Counted from the first letter of the stretch, positions 9,326 to 20,294 are shown. The stretch is DNA of 64,000 bases from Symbiodinium natans (GCA_905221605.1 CAJNDS010000113.1:310174-374173); one strand, 5' to 3'. Made by a program: numbers and translations. The notes: generated from the letters alone by a model not told the origin.

Positions 9326-9645
9326 AGGCTTTAGGGTTTAGGGTTTAGGGTTTAGGGTCTGCTTAGGTAAGCTACTTGACTCCCTAAGTGCTATACACTC
9401 TTAGACCTCCCCCCCCCCCCGCCCCACCCCCTCCCCTGATAAACCCTCGACCCTACCACGCAGTGGGCACCCATAGACCCTGAACCCTTCCAAAGCTCTC
9501 AAAACCGCCCCAAGAAAGCCAACCCTAAACCCTAAAGTCCTAAACCACTTCAGCCCTAAACCCTAAACCGCCTAAACCTAAGCCCTACACCCCAAACCCC
9601 AAACCCTAAACCGAAGCTCTGTGCTAAAGTTCTTCGATCAGATAC

Positions 9646-9684
9646 CTGGGTGAGCTCGCACGCTCGTTGGTCGGGCTGGTCGGC
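9646..9684 (-). CDS. Coding exon, block B
   Basis: The 39-nt exon reads ADQPDQRACELTQ on the minus strand between GCTGAG|GCC and CAG|GTATCT, a good GT donor. Function unknown. Confidence 0.55.
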
Positions 9685-10142
9685 CTCAGCAGGAGGGAGT
9701 GGGGTTTTGGGCTTACAGGGTTTATCGGGTGTATCGGGTTTACAGGATTGTAGGACTTTTCGTGTTTATAGGGTTTAAAGGGTGACGGCTGTTTACGGGG
9801 TTCATCAGGTTCTCGAAGGTTTAGGGATTCTTTTTGGGTTTGTGGCTTGAGGTTTTTGGTTTGAGGTTTGTGGATTTTGGGTTTAGAGTTTATGAGGCGT
9901 TTTCAGGTGCAGTGTTCCGGGTTTGGGATCGGGTGTTACTAGGGCCTCAGCTGCAATGCCTGCGAGATCGGCAGACATGCAAAGGGTTTAGGGTTCAGGG
10001 TTTCAAAGAAAGGCCGCTTTCAATTTGCCGGGTTTGTAAGCGGTACAGCAAGACCTCCGAAGCGTTTGTGGGTGGGACACAAGAATGGCTGACTCACACA
10101 AACCTAGATGGACAGATGTAGATGTAGATGCCCTTGCCTCCC

Positions 10143-10748
10143 TACACTCTAAACCCCTGAACCCTCAACCCCCAAACCCTAACCCTGAACCCACAACCCT
10201 AAACCCTAAACCCCAAACCCTAAACCCCAAACCCTAAACCCCAAACCCTTAAACACTAAACCCCAAACCCTAAACCCTAAACCCTAAACCCCAAACCCTA
10301 AACCCCAAACCCTAAACCCCAAACCCTAAACGCCAAACCCTAAACCCCAAACCCTAAACCCCAAACCCAAACCCTAAACCCCAAACCCTAAACCCTAAAC
10401 CCCAAACCCTAAACCCTAAACCCCAAACCCTAAATCCCAAACCCTAGACCCTAAACCCCAAACCCTAAACCCAAAACCCCAAACCCTAAACCCTAAACCC
10501 CAAGCCCTAAACCCTAAACCCCAAACCCTAAACCCCAAACCCTAAACCCCAAACCCTAAACCCTAAACACCAAACCCTAAACCCTAAACCCAAACCCTAA
10601 ACCCCAAACCCTAAACCCCAAACCCTAAACTCCAAACCCTAAACCCCAAACCCTAAACCCCAAACCCTAAACCCGAAACCCGAAACCCCAAACCCCAAAC
10701 CCTAAACCCCAAACCCTAAACCCTAATCCCCAAACCCTAAACCCTAAA
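10143..10748. repeat. Mixed CCCTAAA / CCCCAAA array
   Basis: About 600 bp of near-alternating CCCTAAA and CCCCAAA heptamers. It is the longest variant-rich array in the window and contains no exon. Confidence 0.95.
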
Positions 10749-10792
10749 CACTCCCTTTCTTAAAGCCCGAGCTCACGCCACTTGACACTCAC

Positions 10793-10845
10793 TTGCCATC
10801 CCCGGACCTTGTGGGGCTGGCTGCAGTGCGGCTGCGCGACCTCCC
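10793..10845 (-). CDS. Coding exon with consensus donor, block B
   Basis: The minus strand reads EVAQPHCSQPHKVRGWQ up to a strong donor CAA|GTGAGT. A second frame (PAPQGPGMA) is also open. It lies between telomeric arrays, downstream of the zinc-finger exon. Confidence 0.5.
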
Positions 10846-10849
10846 CGGT

Positions 10850-11010
10850 TAGGGTTTAGGGTTTAGGGTTTAGGGTTTAGGGTTTAGGGTTTAGGGTTTA
10901 GGGTTTAGGGCTTAGGGCTTAGGGTTTAGGGTTTAGGGTTTAGGGTTTAGGGTTTAGGGTTTAGGGTTTAGGGCTTGGGGTTTAGGGTGGAGGATGTAGG
11001 GTTTAGGGTT
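10850..11010. repeat. TTTAGGG array
   Basis: About 20 units of TTTAGGG with a few GGGCTTA and GGGTGGA variants. Confidence 0.95.
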
Positions 11011-11369
11011 TAGGGTGGAGGGTGTAGGGTTTTGGTTTTTGGGGTGTTGGGTGTGGGGTGGTTGGGGCGGCCGGGGTCCAGGTACAAGGGGCGGGGGGGG
11101 GGGGGGTGGGGTAGTAGGGTTCTGGGCTTTGGGGCATCAGTCGTACTGGTTAATCGCTAAGGAACTTGGGGGTCGCTGGGGTTTAGGGTTTCCCTACTAC
11201 CCTCATCGATACTCCTTAACTAGGCGATTTAGGGATATTTACCTCAATGATGGGAGGGATTTGCAGCTGCGAGCCTAGCGATGGCTTCCTCTTCATATTC
11301 CTCCTTCGTTAATTAAAACCGTTTGCCATCCTCAAGGTATGAGTTCAAAAGGCCTGGGTTCCAACTCAC

Positions 11370-11486
11370 CCGGCAACGCGCGAAGATAGTGTCCAACGTG
11401 TGAGCAGTGTCCCGAGCGTGCTGGCGAAGCGAAACTCTTGAGCAGAACCGCTCGCCGCAGCTGCAACAGAAGTGGTCAATGTGAGT
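11370..11486 (-). CDS. C2H2 (matrin/U1-type) zinc-finger exon, block B
   Basis: The 117-nt minus-strand exon reads THIDHFCCSCGERF then CSRVSLRQHARDTAH. The pattern C-x2-C-x3-F-x5-L-x2-H-x5-H is complete: a single C2H2 finger with a long His-His spacing, as in RNA-associated matrin/U1-type fingers. The donor CGG|GTGAGT is consensus and the acceptor is CAAGCAG|ACT. The 62-nt intron to the next upstream exon (11487-11548) has a core of CCCTAAA repeats. Phase 0 on both sides. The partner protein is not identified. Confidence 0.8.
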
Positions 11487-11548
11487 CTGCTTGTGGTTTA
11501 GGGTTTAGGGTTTAGGGTTTTGGGTTTAGGGTTTAGGGTCGGCCTTAC

Positions 11549-11692
11549 ACGGTACACAATGGACAAGCGTGGCCAGGGCCGCCTCTTGCCTCGGGACCCA
11601 AAGTGAAAGTCATCCCCCCAGACATGTCCGCCCTCGAACCCAAAAAATGGCACGCATAGTGGAACCCCACTGTCTGTCATAAACAGCAAGCA
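11549..11692 (-). CDS. Exon upstream of the zinc finger, block B
   Basis: The 144-nt (48-codon) exon reads CLLFMTDSGVPLCVPFFGF through GGHVWGDDFHFGSRGKRRPW to LSIVYR on the minus strand. The acceptor is GTCAG|TGC and the donor CGT|GTAAGG, consensus. Joined in phase 0 to 11370-11486 it gives IVYR-THIDHFCCSCGE. The RGKRRPWPR stretch is basic. The family is unknown beyond the finger. Confidence 0.65.
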
Positions 11693-12255
11693 CTGACTGA
11701 ATTAGCAGCAGTCACTGTTTTGTAGTTTTTTTGAGAGGAGCTTATGTACATGGGTGGGGTAGCCCAGCTCCTTTCTTTTCCAGGGTCTAGGTTCAGGGTT
11801 GAGGGTTTAGGGGTTCAGTGTTGAGCAGGGTAGAATAAACTTCAGGTTCGTGGGTTTCAAACTTGGGCGCGGGTGAAGGGTTGAGTTCGCAACTGTCGAA
11901 CCACTGGACACTCGTTCACCTAAACCTGTAAAACCTTTCAACCCAAAACCCAAAACCCTAAACCCGACAAACCCTAAACCCCTAAACCCTAAACCCCAAA
12001 CCCCAAACCCTAAACCCGCCCTCCCCCCAGAAACGTTCTCGGAAATCTGACGTCTCAAGCTCCAGGCCTCTCTTGGAGTTACGGGCCCCTAAGCCCTGAA
12101 CCCTAAACCCTAAACCCTAAACCCCAAACCCTAAACCCGAAACCCCAAACCCTAAACCCTAAACCCTAAACCATAAACCCCAAACCCTAAACCCTAAACC
12201 CCAAACCCACCACTGCGTGATCGTAGCCTCGCTTCCGGAGCGGCCGTTTCCTTAC

Positions 12256-12291
12256 CCTCCGCGGGAAGCCTGGCAGAGGAGTGCTCCAGGT
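12256..12291 (-). CDS. Coding exon, block B
   Basis: The 36-nt exon reads TWSTPLPGFPRR on the minus strand between GTTCAG|ACC and AGG|GTAAGG. Phase 0 is compatible with exon 11549-11692. A further possible exon (LETSDFRERFWG) lies near 12030-12075. Confidence 0.55.
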
Positions 12292-12685
12292 CTGAACTAC
12301 GGGTGGGGTTAGAAGGGTTTAGGGTTTAGGGTTTAGGGTTTTTAGGGTTCAGGGTTTAGGGTTTAGGGTTTGGGGTTTGGGTTTAGGGCTTGGGGTTTAT
12401 AGGGTTGAAGGCTTCTTGGACCCTGGCATGCGGACACGGGAACCTAAACCCTAAACCCTAAACCCTAAACCCTGAACCCTGCAATCCCCGAACCCGAAAT
12501 TCTGGGCCTACTCTCCAGAACTCTCTAAAGTCCTCAAGACCCAAGCAAGAACCTCCTTCAGGGTTCAAGGCTTTTAAAGTTTGGGGCTTTAGGGCTTTTA
12601 GGGTTTAGGGCTTTGGGGTTCTAGGGTTTAGGGTTTAGGGTTTAGGGTTTAGGGTTTAGGCTTGAAGGGTTTTGGGCCAAAACAC

Positions 12686-12784
12686 GAACAACTCTTTCTT
12701 TGAGGGCTTCCAAGGCAAACCGCAGCCTGCGCCGTCGCTTCATGCGACGCTCCGGCTGGCCCTCAGCATTGAGCACCTCGGCTG
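12686..12784 (-). CDS. Coding exon with Arg-rich basic region, block B
   Basis: It reads AEVLNAEGQPERRMKRRRRL then RFALEALKERVV on the minus strand. The basic stretch followed by a short amphipathic helix could be a nuclear localisation or nucleic-acid-binding segment. The acceptor is CCCCAG|CA and the donor GTTC|GTGTTT or GTT|GTTCGT. Flanked on both sides by telomeric arrays. Confidence 0.65.
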
Positions 12785-12799
12785 CTGGGGAGTTACCCT

Positions 12800-13480
12800 A
12801 AACCCTAAACCCTAAACCCTAAACCCTAAACCCTAAAGCCTAAACCCTAAACCCTAAACCCTAAACCCTAAACCCGAAGCCGTCATCTTCAGCCATAGGC
12901 CCTGAACCCCAAAACCGCTCTACCGCTCTCATGCCCCCAAAATAAACCGCCCTGGCTTATTTGTATTGGGGGGGGGGGGGGGGGGGAGGGGGGGTGAAGC
13001 CTGGGCCCTAAACGTCTAAACCCTCTAAACCCCACACAACCAATAAACCCTGTCAAACCCTATAAACCTAAACCCTAAACCCTAAACCCTAAACCCTAAA
13101 ACCCTAAAACCCTAAACCCTAAACCCTAAACCCTATCAATACAACCCTACAGACCCTATAATCACCACGTAAACACCATAAATCTTGAAGAGTTGAATCC
13201 AAGAGTTGATGAATCCCAAATCCTAAATACCCCACCCTTATAAACCCTAAACCCTAAACCCTAAATCCTAAATCCTAAACCCTAAACCCTTTCCCCTAAA
13301 CCTTAAACCCTAAACCCTAAACCCTTTCCCCTAAACCCTAAACCCTAAACCCTAAAACCTAACCCATGCCTTCCTCGCCCTAATGCTGCTTAATCCCCGC
13401 AGCCTGAAACCCCAAACTCCTAAACCCTAACCCTAAACCCTAAACCCAAACCCTATGCATGTCCAAATCCAGGTTTAGGG
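12800..13480. repeat. CCCTAAA arrays, poly-G run and degenerate repeats
   Basis: Holds CCCTAAA arrays (12796-12875, 13060-13135, 13245-13360), a G run of about 20 at 12969-12995 and degenerate copies. No exon recognised except possibly around 13370-13400. Confidence 0.9.
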
Positions 13481-13641
13481 TTTAGGGTTTAGGGTTTCGG
13501 GTTTAGGGTTTAGCGTCCGCCGACCTGGGTGGCATGTCACACCCACACGGGCGGGGTTGGGGGTACTCCTTGCTCCTCTCTCCATGAAAACCGTAAACCC
13601 TAAACCCTAAACCCTAAACCCTAAACCCTAAATTGACTTAC

Positions 13642-13719
13642 CAACCTCGAAGACCCACTTCTGGCCCAAGGCGCGCGTCGACGCTTCCGCCGCTTCACGA
13701 TACCCCTCCAAGCGCTTGG
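13642..13719 (-). CDS. Coding exon with consensus donor
   Basis: The 78-nt exon reads AKRLEGYREAAEASTRAL then GQKWVFEVG on the minus strand. The acceptor is TGGAAG|CC and the donor GTTG|GTAAGT. Composition and splice sites make this one of the clearest exons; the family is not recognised. Confidence 0.7.
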
Positions 13720-14385
13720 CTTCCAGAGGTTTTGGGGTCTTTGATTAGGGTTTAGGGTTTAGGGTTTAGGGTTTAGGGTTTAGGGTTTAGGGTTTCGGGT
13801 TTAGGGTTCAGGGTTCAGGGTTTCTGGTTTGGGGTTTCGGGTTTAGGCTTTGGGGTTTCGGGCTTAGGGTTTGGGGTTTCGAAATTTAGGGTTTGGGGTT
13901 TCGGGTTTAGGCTTTGGGGTTTCGGGAAAAGGTCCCTTGGGGTTTTGGGCCCTTAAGTGTTTGGGGTTTAGGGTTTCGTCTTTACTGGGTTTAGAGTTGA
14001 GGGTTTTGGGTATTTGGAGTGTAGGTGTCGGGCATGAGGGGTTGCGAGGTTCAACACTTGAGGGCCTTCGGAGGCTAGGGTCTAGGGTCTAAGGTCGAGG
14101 GTCTAAGGTCTGGGGTTTAGGGTCTGGGGTTTCATGATTTAGGACAGGCTTGTCGTGGGTTTAGGGTTTGGAGAGCAGGCTGCATTAGGGTTTTGGGGCA
14201 AGCGTGAGCTTGCTACCATTACAGGTGGGAAAATATAAAACAAATAAAGGCAACTCCTTGTGTCGGTACCTGAGTTGAGGGTTTAGGGTTTAGGGTTTAG
14301 GGTGTTAGGGCTGGGCAAAGACCATTTGAACGCTAAACCGAAACCCTCAACCCCAAAACCCCAAACTGTAAAGAGGGTTTAGGGA

Positions 14386-14590
14386 TAAGGGTTCGGGTTT
14401 AGGGTTTAGGGTTTAGGGTTTAGGGTTTAGGGTTTAGGGTTTAGGGTTTAGGGTTTAGGGTTTAGGGTTTAGGGTTTAGGGTTTAGGGTTTAGGGTTTAG
14501 GGTTTAGGGTTTAGGGTTTAGGGTTTAGGGTTTAGGGTTTAGGGTTTAGGGTTTAGGGTTTAGGGTTTAGGGTTTAGGGCTTAGGGCTTA
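14386..14590. repeat. Longest homogeneous TTTAGGG array
   Basis: About 26 uninterrupted TTTAGGG units, ending in two GGGCTTA variants. Confidence 0.98.
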
Positions 14591-14705
14591 GGGATTTTCA
14601 TTTATTATTAAGCCTTCAGCTCCTCCCGATCCAAATACACCTCTTACACCGACATTGCAAGGAAATCTGCGTCCTGAGGCTGATACAGAGTCTAGGGATT
14701 AGGGG

Positions 14706-14848
14706 CTACTTGGAGGTTCATGGTACTTATTAACCAAGTAGAACTGTACTTATAACCGTCTTAGGGCACTTAAGGGGGGCCTATAAGTGGGTTAGATGTA
14801 CAGTTATAATTGGTTGGTAAGTACCATGAGCCTCCAAGTAGGGTTTAG
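14706..14848. mobile_element. MITE family D, complete copy
   Basis: Long inverted arms start CTACTTGGAGGTTCATGGTA and end TACCATGAGCCTCCAAGTAG. Pairing continues inward for about 50 bp with mismatches. A second copy at 43.5 kb carries a telomeric tract inside its left arm. Confidence 0.85.
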
Positions 14849-15064
14849 GGCGAAAAGTTGAGAGTTTAGAGTTTAGGGCTAAACCCTAAACCCTAAACCC
14901 TAAACCCGAAACCCTAAACCCTAAACCCTAAACTCTATCCAGGCTTAAACCCTAAACCCGGCTGTGAAGGGCGCACCTGCCACCGGCTTCGTTGGCGCCT
15001 GAAGGCGGCGCGGGCTTACCGGAAACCGACTACCAACCCAGAACATGCAATAACATGAAACCAT

Positions 15065-15250
15065 ACACACGTATGTATGTATGTAGATATATATATATAT
15101 ATATATATACATATGTGTGTATATTTGTATGTATATCATAATATGTATATATATATATATAACAGGTATGTATACACTATATATATATATACATATATAG
15201 ATATAGATACACATTCACACATATATGTATGTGGATATATATATATGCTC
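15065..15250. repeat. TA/TG microsatellites
   Basis: TATG, ATAT and related dinucleotide or tetranucleotide runs. The ORFs here are low-complexity artefacts. Confidence 0.95.
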
Positions 15251-15382
15251 ACCCCCCCCCAATGGACCCACCGCGGATGGCAGCCGAGTCCTAGCCAGAT
15301 CAAGGCAAAAAACAACAAAACAAGAAACTAACAAAAACCAACAAACCAAAAAAATCCAAAAAAACCAAAAAAACCAAAAAAA

Positions 15383-16318
15383 CCATCTTTTCCAAAACTA
15401 TGGGGCTGGGGCCTCCAAAAGATGGTTTTTTTGGTTTTCTCGAGAAAAAGATGGTTTTTTTGGCTCGAAACCATCTTTTTCTCGAGAAAAAGATGGTTTT
15501 TGAGCAGCCGCTCTTCTAAAAACCATCTTTTTCTCGAGAAAAAGATGGTTTTACCAGGACAAGACCTCCAAAAACCATCTTTTTCTCGAGAAAAAGATGG
15601 TTTTACCAGGACAAGACCTCCAAAAACCATCTTTTTCTCGAGAAAAAGATGGTTTTTCCAGGACAAGATCTCCAAAAACCATCTTTTTCTCGAGAAAAAG
15701 ATGGTTTTTCGAAGAGCGGCTGCTCAAAAACCATCTTTTTCTCGAGAAAAAGATGGTTTCGAACCAAAAAAACCATCTTTTTCTCGAGAAAACCAAAAAA
15801 ACCATCTCTTGAAGGCCCCAGCCCCATAGTTTTGGAAAAGATGGTTTTTTTGTTTTTTTGGTTTTCTCGAGAAAAAGATGGTTTTTTGGTTCGAAACCAT
15901 CTTTTTCTCGAGAAAAAGATTGTTTTGAGCAACCATCCTTCGAAAAAACCATCTTTTTCTCGAGAAAAAGATGGTTTTACCAGGAGAAGACCTCCAAAAA
16001 CCATCTTTTTCTCGAGAAAAAGATGGTTTTACCAGGACAAGACCTCAAAAAACCATCTTTTTCTCGAGAAAAAGATGGTTTTTCCAGGGTAAGATCTCTA
16101 AAAACCATCTTTTTCTCGAGTAAAAAATGGTTTTTCGAAGAGCGGCTGCTCAAAAACCATCTTTTTCTCGAGAAAAAGATGGTTTCGAACCAAAAAAACC
16201 ATCTTTTTCCTCGAGAAAACCAAAAAAACCATCTTTTGGAGGCCCCAGCCCCATAGTTTTGGAAAAGATGGTTTTTTTGGTTTTTTGGTTTTTTTGGTTT
16301 TCTCGAGAAAAAGATGGT
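15383..16318. repeat. Tandem array of perfect 26-bp palindromes centred on CTCGAG
   Basis: A perfect 26-bp palindrome, CCATCTTTTTCTC meeting its complement at CTCGAG, recurs about 12 times, mostly every 52 bp, with half-copies at the ends. Spacers also come in opposed pairs (GAGCAGCCGCTCTTC and GAAGAGCGGCTGCTC). The whole block is duplicated with a period of about 427 bp. The ends carry GGGGCTGGGGCCTCC and its complement. The ORFs read from it on both strands are repeat translations. Confidence 0.95.
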
Positions 16319-16319
16319 T

Positions 16320-17665
16320 AAGTTTTAGGGGTTTAAGCCTCATGCACTACAGGGTTATAAGGTTCTAATCCTATAGGTATTGCCTTAACCTTTAACCCTA
16401 AACCTTTAACTTTAAACCCTGCAGGGTTAACCCCGTGAGAAATTTAGAGATAGACCCCGAAAAGACCCTAAACCTTCTTACAGGGTGTAATGGTTTAAAA
16501 ACCGATAGGACATGTATACCTTCAGCGCCTGTAGGGTTCAAGCCTTTGAACGTGCTAGACCCCTATAGGGTGCTAAGGTTCTGACCCTAAAGGGTTTAGG
16601 ATTAAGGCTTAAATGCCCTCTAGGTTTAAATGCCTAAGTCTTAAACCCCAAACCTTTAAACCTTCATCCTATGGGGTTTGAAGGTCAAGGGTTTAGGCTT
16701 GATTGCCGAGGGCTTTAGGGTCCTGACCCTAGAGGGTTTAGGGTGAAGGAATAGATGCGTAAACCTTAAACCCTTAAGGTTTAAACTCTATGGGCTTAGG
16801 GGGCTTAGGTTTTTTTAAACCCTAAGCCTTTAAACCTTCACACTACAGAGTTTAGAGGTGTTAAGGGTGACAAATTGATTACATACTTAGCTTTAAATGC
16901 CTGAATCTTAAACCCCAAACCTTTAAACCTTAACCCTATAGGGTTTAAAGGTTAAGGGCTTAGTGTTAATCGCTGTCTTAGGTTTAAATGTCTGAATCTT
17001 AAACCCTAAAACTTTAAACCTTCACCCTATAGGGTTTAAAGGTTAAGGGTTTAGGTTGAATCGTCAGCTTGGATTTAAATGTCTAAGTAAAGAATCCTAA
17101 ACCTTTAAATCTCATCCCTATGGGGTTTAAGGTTAAGGGTTCAATATGAACTGCCGGCATAGGTCTAAATACCTAAACCTTAAACTTAAACCCTAAACCT
17201 TTAAATATCTTAACCCTATAGGGTTTAAAGGTTAGAGGCTTAGCGTAAATTGCCGGAATAGGTTTATTTTAAAGGTTAAGGGTTTAAAATTAGTTGCAGG
17301 CTTAATTAGGTTTAAATGCCTACATCTTATATCCTAAACCTTTAAAAATCTTAACCCTATAGGGTTTAAAGGTTAAGGGCTTGGCTACAGGTTTAAATGG
17401 CTAGATATTAAACCCTAAGCCTCTAAACTTTAACCCTACAGGGTTTAAAGGTTAAGGGTTTAAAATTAGTTGCAGGCTTAGGTTTAAACGCCTACATCTT
17501 AAACCCTAAACCTGTAAAAATCTCAACCCGATAGAATTTAAAGGTTAAGGGCTTAGCTTTAATTACCGGCATAGGTTCAAATGCCTAAATCTTAAACCCT
17601 TAACCTTTAAACCTTAACCCTACAGGGTTTAAAGGTTAAGGTTTTTTTTTTTGCAGGCTTAGGTT
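16320..17665. repeat. Degenerate satellite with CCCTATAGGG palindrome
   Basis: Units of about 80-100 bp contain AACCCTATAGGGTTTAAAGG near 16931, 17022, 17212 and 17356, and CCCTACAGGG versions near 17438 and 17608. The motif joins a CCCTA half to a TAGGG half head to head, like two telomeric repeats meeting. No exon seen. Confidence 0.85.
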
Positions 17666-17835
17666 TAAATGCCAACAGAAAGAAAAACCCTCCGTGCGTG
17701 TGTGAGAGGGTGAATTAAGGAATACAGTCAAAAATCCGGTCACCGGAAAATCACCAGACAGCATAGGTTTTATCGGTATTTGCGGTACTTTTGCAAAGAT
17801 CAAGGCCCGCGGTGGGTCCATTGGGGGGGGGTGAC

Positions 17836-17867
<32 letters not shown>

Positions 17868-18120
17868 GTGCGTGTGCACTATGATATAAATAAGTAAACT
17901 AAATGAATAAATATTATGTATATATCCTCATGTACTTATTTGCTTATTTGCGTTGGCTTTTAGGGTTTTAGTTGGGGTTCAGGGGGGCCTTTGGGAGTAA
18001 CTCGGCCATGTTAGACATACCGCATTGGGCCTCGGATTTGTGCAGATCCAAGGGCTGTTCAATCATCAGGGTTTGTGCCGCTGTTGCTAGTGACTGTCAA
18101 CAGTCGCCCTCATGAAATCA
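17666..18120. other. No gene recognised; AT microsatellite
   Basis: Contains a G9 run, a TA repeat at 17838-17864 and unique sequence. A minus-strand frame is open over 17636-17821 but shows no family feature or splice context. Confidence 0.5.
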
Positions 18121-18233
18121 ACGGCGCGTGCTAGAAGAGAACCTGAAGACAGCAAAAAGGGGGAGCCCTTCGAGAAACCTTAACACTGCCCAAGGCGGCC
18201 CCGTAAATGCACCCTTCAATGCGGGTAACTCAC

Positions 18234-18302
18234 CAAGCATCCACCCTCGGCTCCCCCACCTCCCACCTCCCCCTCACCCTCCTCTTCCACCGGACCAAAC
18301 CC
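18234..18302 (-). CDS. Acidic/Gly-rich exon with consensus donor
   Basis: The 69-nt exon reads GFGPVEEEGEGEVGGGGAEG then GCL on the minus strand, between GTGCAG|GGG and TTG|GTGAGT, phase 0 on both sides. A plus-strand ORF (proline-rich) covers the same bases, but the splice sites favour the minus strand. Confidence 0.6.
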
Positions 18303-18606
18303 CTGCACCCAGCAGCACCAAAACTAACCGGCCGCAAGCCTGAAACCCTGAACCCCAAACCCTAAACCCTAAACCCCAAACCCCAAACCCTAAACCCTAA
18401 ACCCCAAACCCGAAACCCTAAAGTCGCAAAACCCCCAACTCTGAGCTTCGAACCCTGAATCCTGCAACGCCTAGCTTGTGCTCCTTCAAGCCCTCACCAC
18501 TTTAGGATGGAACTAAACCAGGTTTAGGGTTTAGGGTTTAGGGTTTAGGGTTTAGGGTTAGGGTTCCGGGTTCAGGGTTTAGGGTTTCGGGTTTTGGTGT
18601 GTCGCC

Positions 18607-18657
18607 CCTGAGTCTGTGAGCCCGCTTGTGGCCTTCTGCCACTGCGCTGGTGGGCCC
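18607..18657 (-). CDS. Coding exon, unidentified
   Basis: The minus strand reads PPAQWQKATSGLTDSGAT after acceptor CCGCCAG|G. Flanked by telomeric repeats on both sides. Confidence 0.5.
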
Positions 18658-18799
18658 CTGGCGGTGGAGTAGCCCTACACCCTAACCCCTAAACCCTAAC
18701 CCCTAAACCCTAAACCCTAAGCCCTAAACCCCAAGCCCTAAGACCTGAAAGGGTTGAGGGCTGTGTCAGGAAGGGCCCCTTCATGGCCTGAAGGCCCTA

Positions 18800-18978
18800 T
18801 AGGCTAACACTTAACCCTACACCCTACACCCTACACCCTACACCCTACACCCTGAACCCTAAACCCTGAACCCTAAACCCTAAACTATAAACCCTAAACC
18901 CTAAACCCTAAACCCTAAACCCTAAACCCTAAACCCTACACCCTAAACCCTAAACCCTAAACCCTAAACCCTAAACCC
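18800..18978. repeat. CCCTACA then CCCTAAA array
   Basis: Seven CCCTACA units grade into about 16 CCCTAAA units: local homogenisation of a variant unit. Confidence 0.95.
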
Positions 18979-18984
18979 GAGCCC

Positions 18985-19050
18985 AGGAATGAGACGGGCG
19001 CCCCTTTTGGGGCTTAAACGGAACCTAAGCCTTGAAAAACGGTTTAGGGT
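18985..19050. mobile_element. MITE family A remnant
   Basis: CCCAGGAATGAGACGGGCGC followed by CCTTTTGGGGCTTAAACGGAACCTAA matches the left half of family A. Confidence 0.5.
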
Positions 19051-19111
19051 CGAGGGTTCAGGGTTTAGGGCTTCGCGCAAAGCTGAAGCGTTGCTAACCA
19101 GAACTACAAAC

Positions 19112-19285
19112 GCGCATCAACCAAAGTACAAATCAAAGCGCTCAAACGCAAAGTACCCAAGCCAGCCGGGAAGCGCTGCCTTTCTGTGGTTGGGCCTACG
19201 TCCTACGTGCCGGGCTCGCAGAAATTCATAGATGCTGGATTGCAGGAGTTCGTGGACTGTTGGTACTTGATAAGTCCAAACTGAG
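19112..19285 (-). CDS. Coding-like island, unidentified
   Basis: The minus strand is open for about 58 codons: TVHELLQSSIYEFLRARHVG, then RRPNHRKAALPGWLGYFAFE, ending in TGA. Composition looks protein-like. No acceptor is obvious and no family is recognised. Confidence 0.4.
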
Positions 19286-19591
19286 AATTATCCCAAAGAG
19301 CAAGAACCCCCCCCACCCACCCCGCCCACGACCCCCACGTACCCCAAAATATCCCTCAACTCTAAACAAAACTAAGCCCTTAAACGCAATCCTAAACCTA
19401 AAGAACCCTAAAGAACCCTAAAGAAACCCTAAACAACCCAAAGAACCCTAAAGAATCCAACAACCCTAAACCCTAGGCCCCAAAACCTTAAACCCTAAAT
19501 AAGCCTAAACCCTGAAGAACCCTAAAGGGAACCCCTAAACTCAGACCCTAAACCCCAAACCCTAAACCCTTAAACAGCCCTAAAGGGAACC

Positions 19592-19672
19592 TCTAGTGGA
19601 GACGTCTTGGGAGGAGCCTCGTCTGCAGCGGCCTCTCGCTGCGCAGGTGCCTGGGGCGAAGCCTGGCCATCT
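19592..19672 (-). CDS. Ala/Pro-rich coding exon
   Basis: The minus strand reads DGQASPQAPAQREAAADEAP then PKTSPLE. A disordered-type segment between telomeric tracts. Confidence 0.55.
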
Positions 19673-19689
19673 CTAGGTTTTAGGGTTTG

Positions 19690-19975
19690 GGGTTTGGTAA
19701 GGTTTAGGGTTTAGGGTTTAGGGTTTAGGGTTTAGGGTTTGGGGTTTAGGGTTTAGGGTTTAGGGTTTAGGGTTTAGGGTTTAGGGTTTAGGGCTTAGGG
19801 TTTAGGGTTTAGGGTTTAGGGTTTGGGGTTTGGTAAGGTTTAGGGTTTAGGGTTTAGGGTTTAGGGTTTAGGGTTTAAGGTTTTAGGGTTTTAGGGTTTT
19901 AGGGTTTTAGGGTGTTAGGGTTTTGGGGTTTAGGGTTTAGGGTTTAGGGTTTAGAGTTAGGGTTTAGGGTTGGGT
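19690..19975. repeat. TTTAGGG array with an internal 8-mer subarray
   Basis: About 280 bp of TTTAGGG, with a segment of TTTTAGGG 8-mers near 19885-19915. Confidence 0.95.
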
Positions 19976-20294
19976 TCGTCCCATGTACCAAGGGGAGGGT
20001 TGAAGTACACGAACCCATAGCGTGGCGATCAGACTCCCCACCCTGAACCTTCCACCCTCAACCCTCCACCCCCCAAACGCTCTCAGGGTTTAGGTTTTAG
20101 GGTGTAGGAATTATGGGGTTTAGGTGTTAGTTTTTGGAAACCCACCCCTGACACTAGGCCAAAACTTCCCAAGAAAATCCTTAAACCCTAAACCCTAAAA
20201 CCCTAAAACCCTAAAACCCTAAAACCCTAAACCCCTACACCCTAAACCCTAAACCCTAAACACAAAACCCCCAATCAACCCTAAACCCTGAAAC

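Noticed and set aside
14945-15318. Tyr/Ile-rich ORFs suggesting membrane proteins
   Set aside because: Microsatellite translation (ATATAC, ATGTAT). Only the edge at about 14960-14995 (APTKPVA) could be exonic, and it is too short to claim.
15383-16318. CRISPR-like array (regular repeats and spacers)
   Set aside because: Repeats are perfect palindromes, spacers are themselves repeated and complementary, no cas genes are near, and the sequence is eukaryotic.
15328-16343. Overlapping ORFs of 60-147 codons on both strands
   Set aside because: All are readings of the CTCGAG-centred palindrome array; the same peptide words recur on both strands because the DNA is palindromic.
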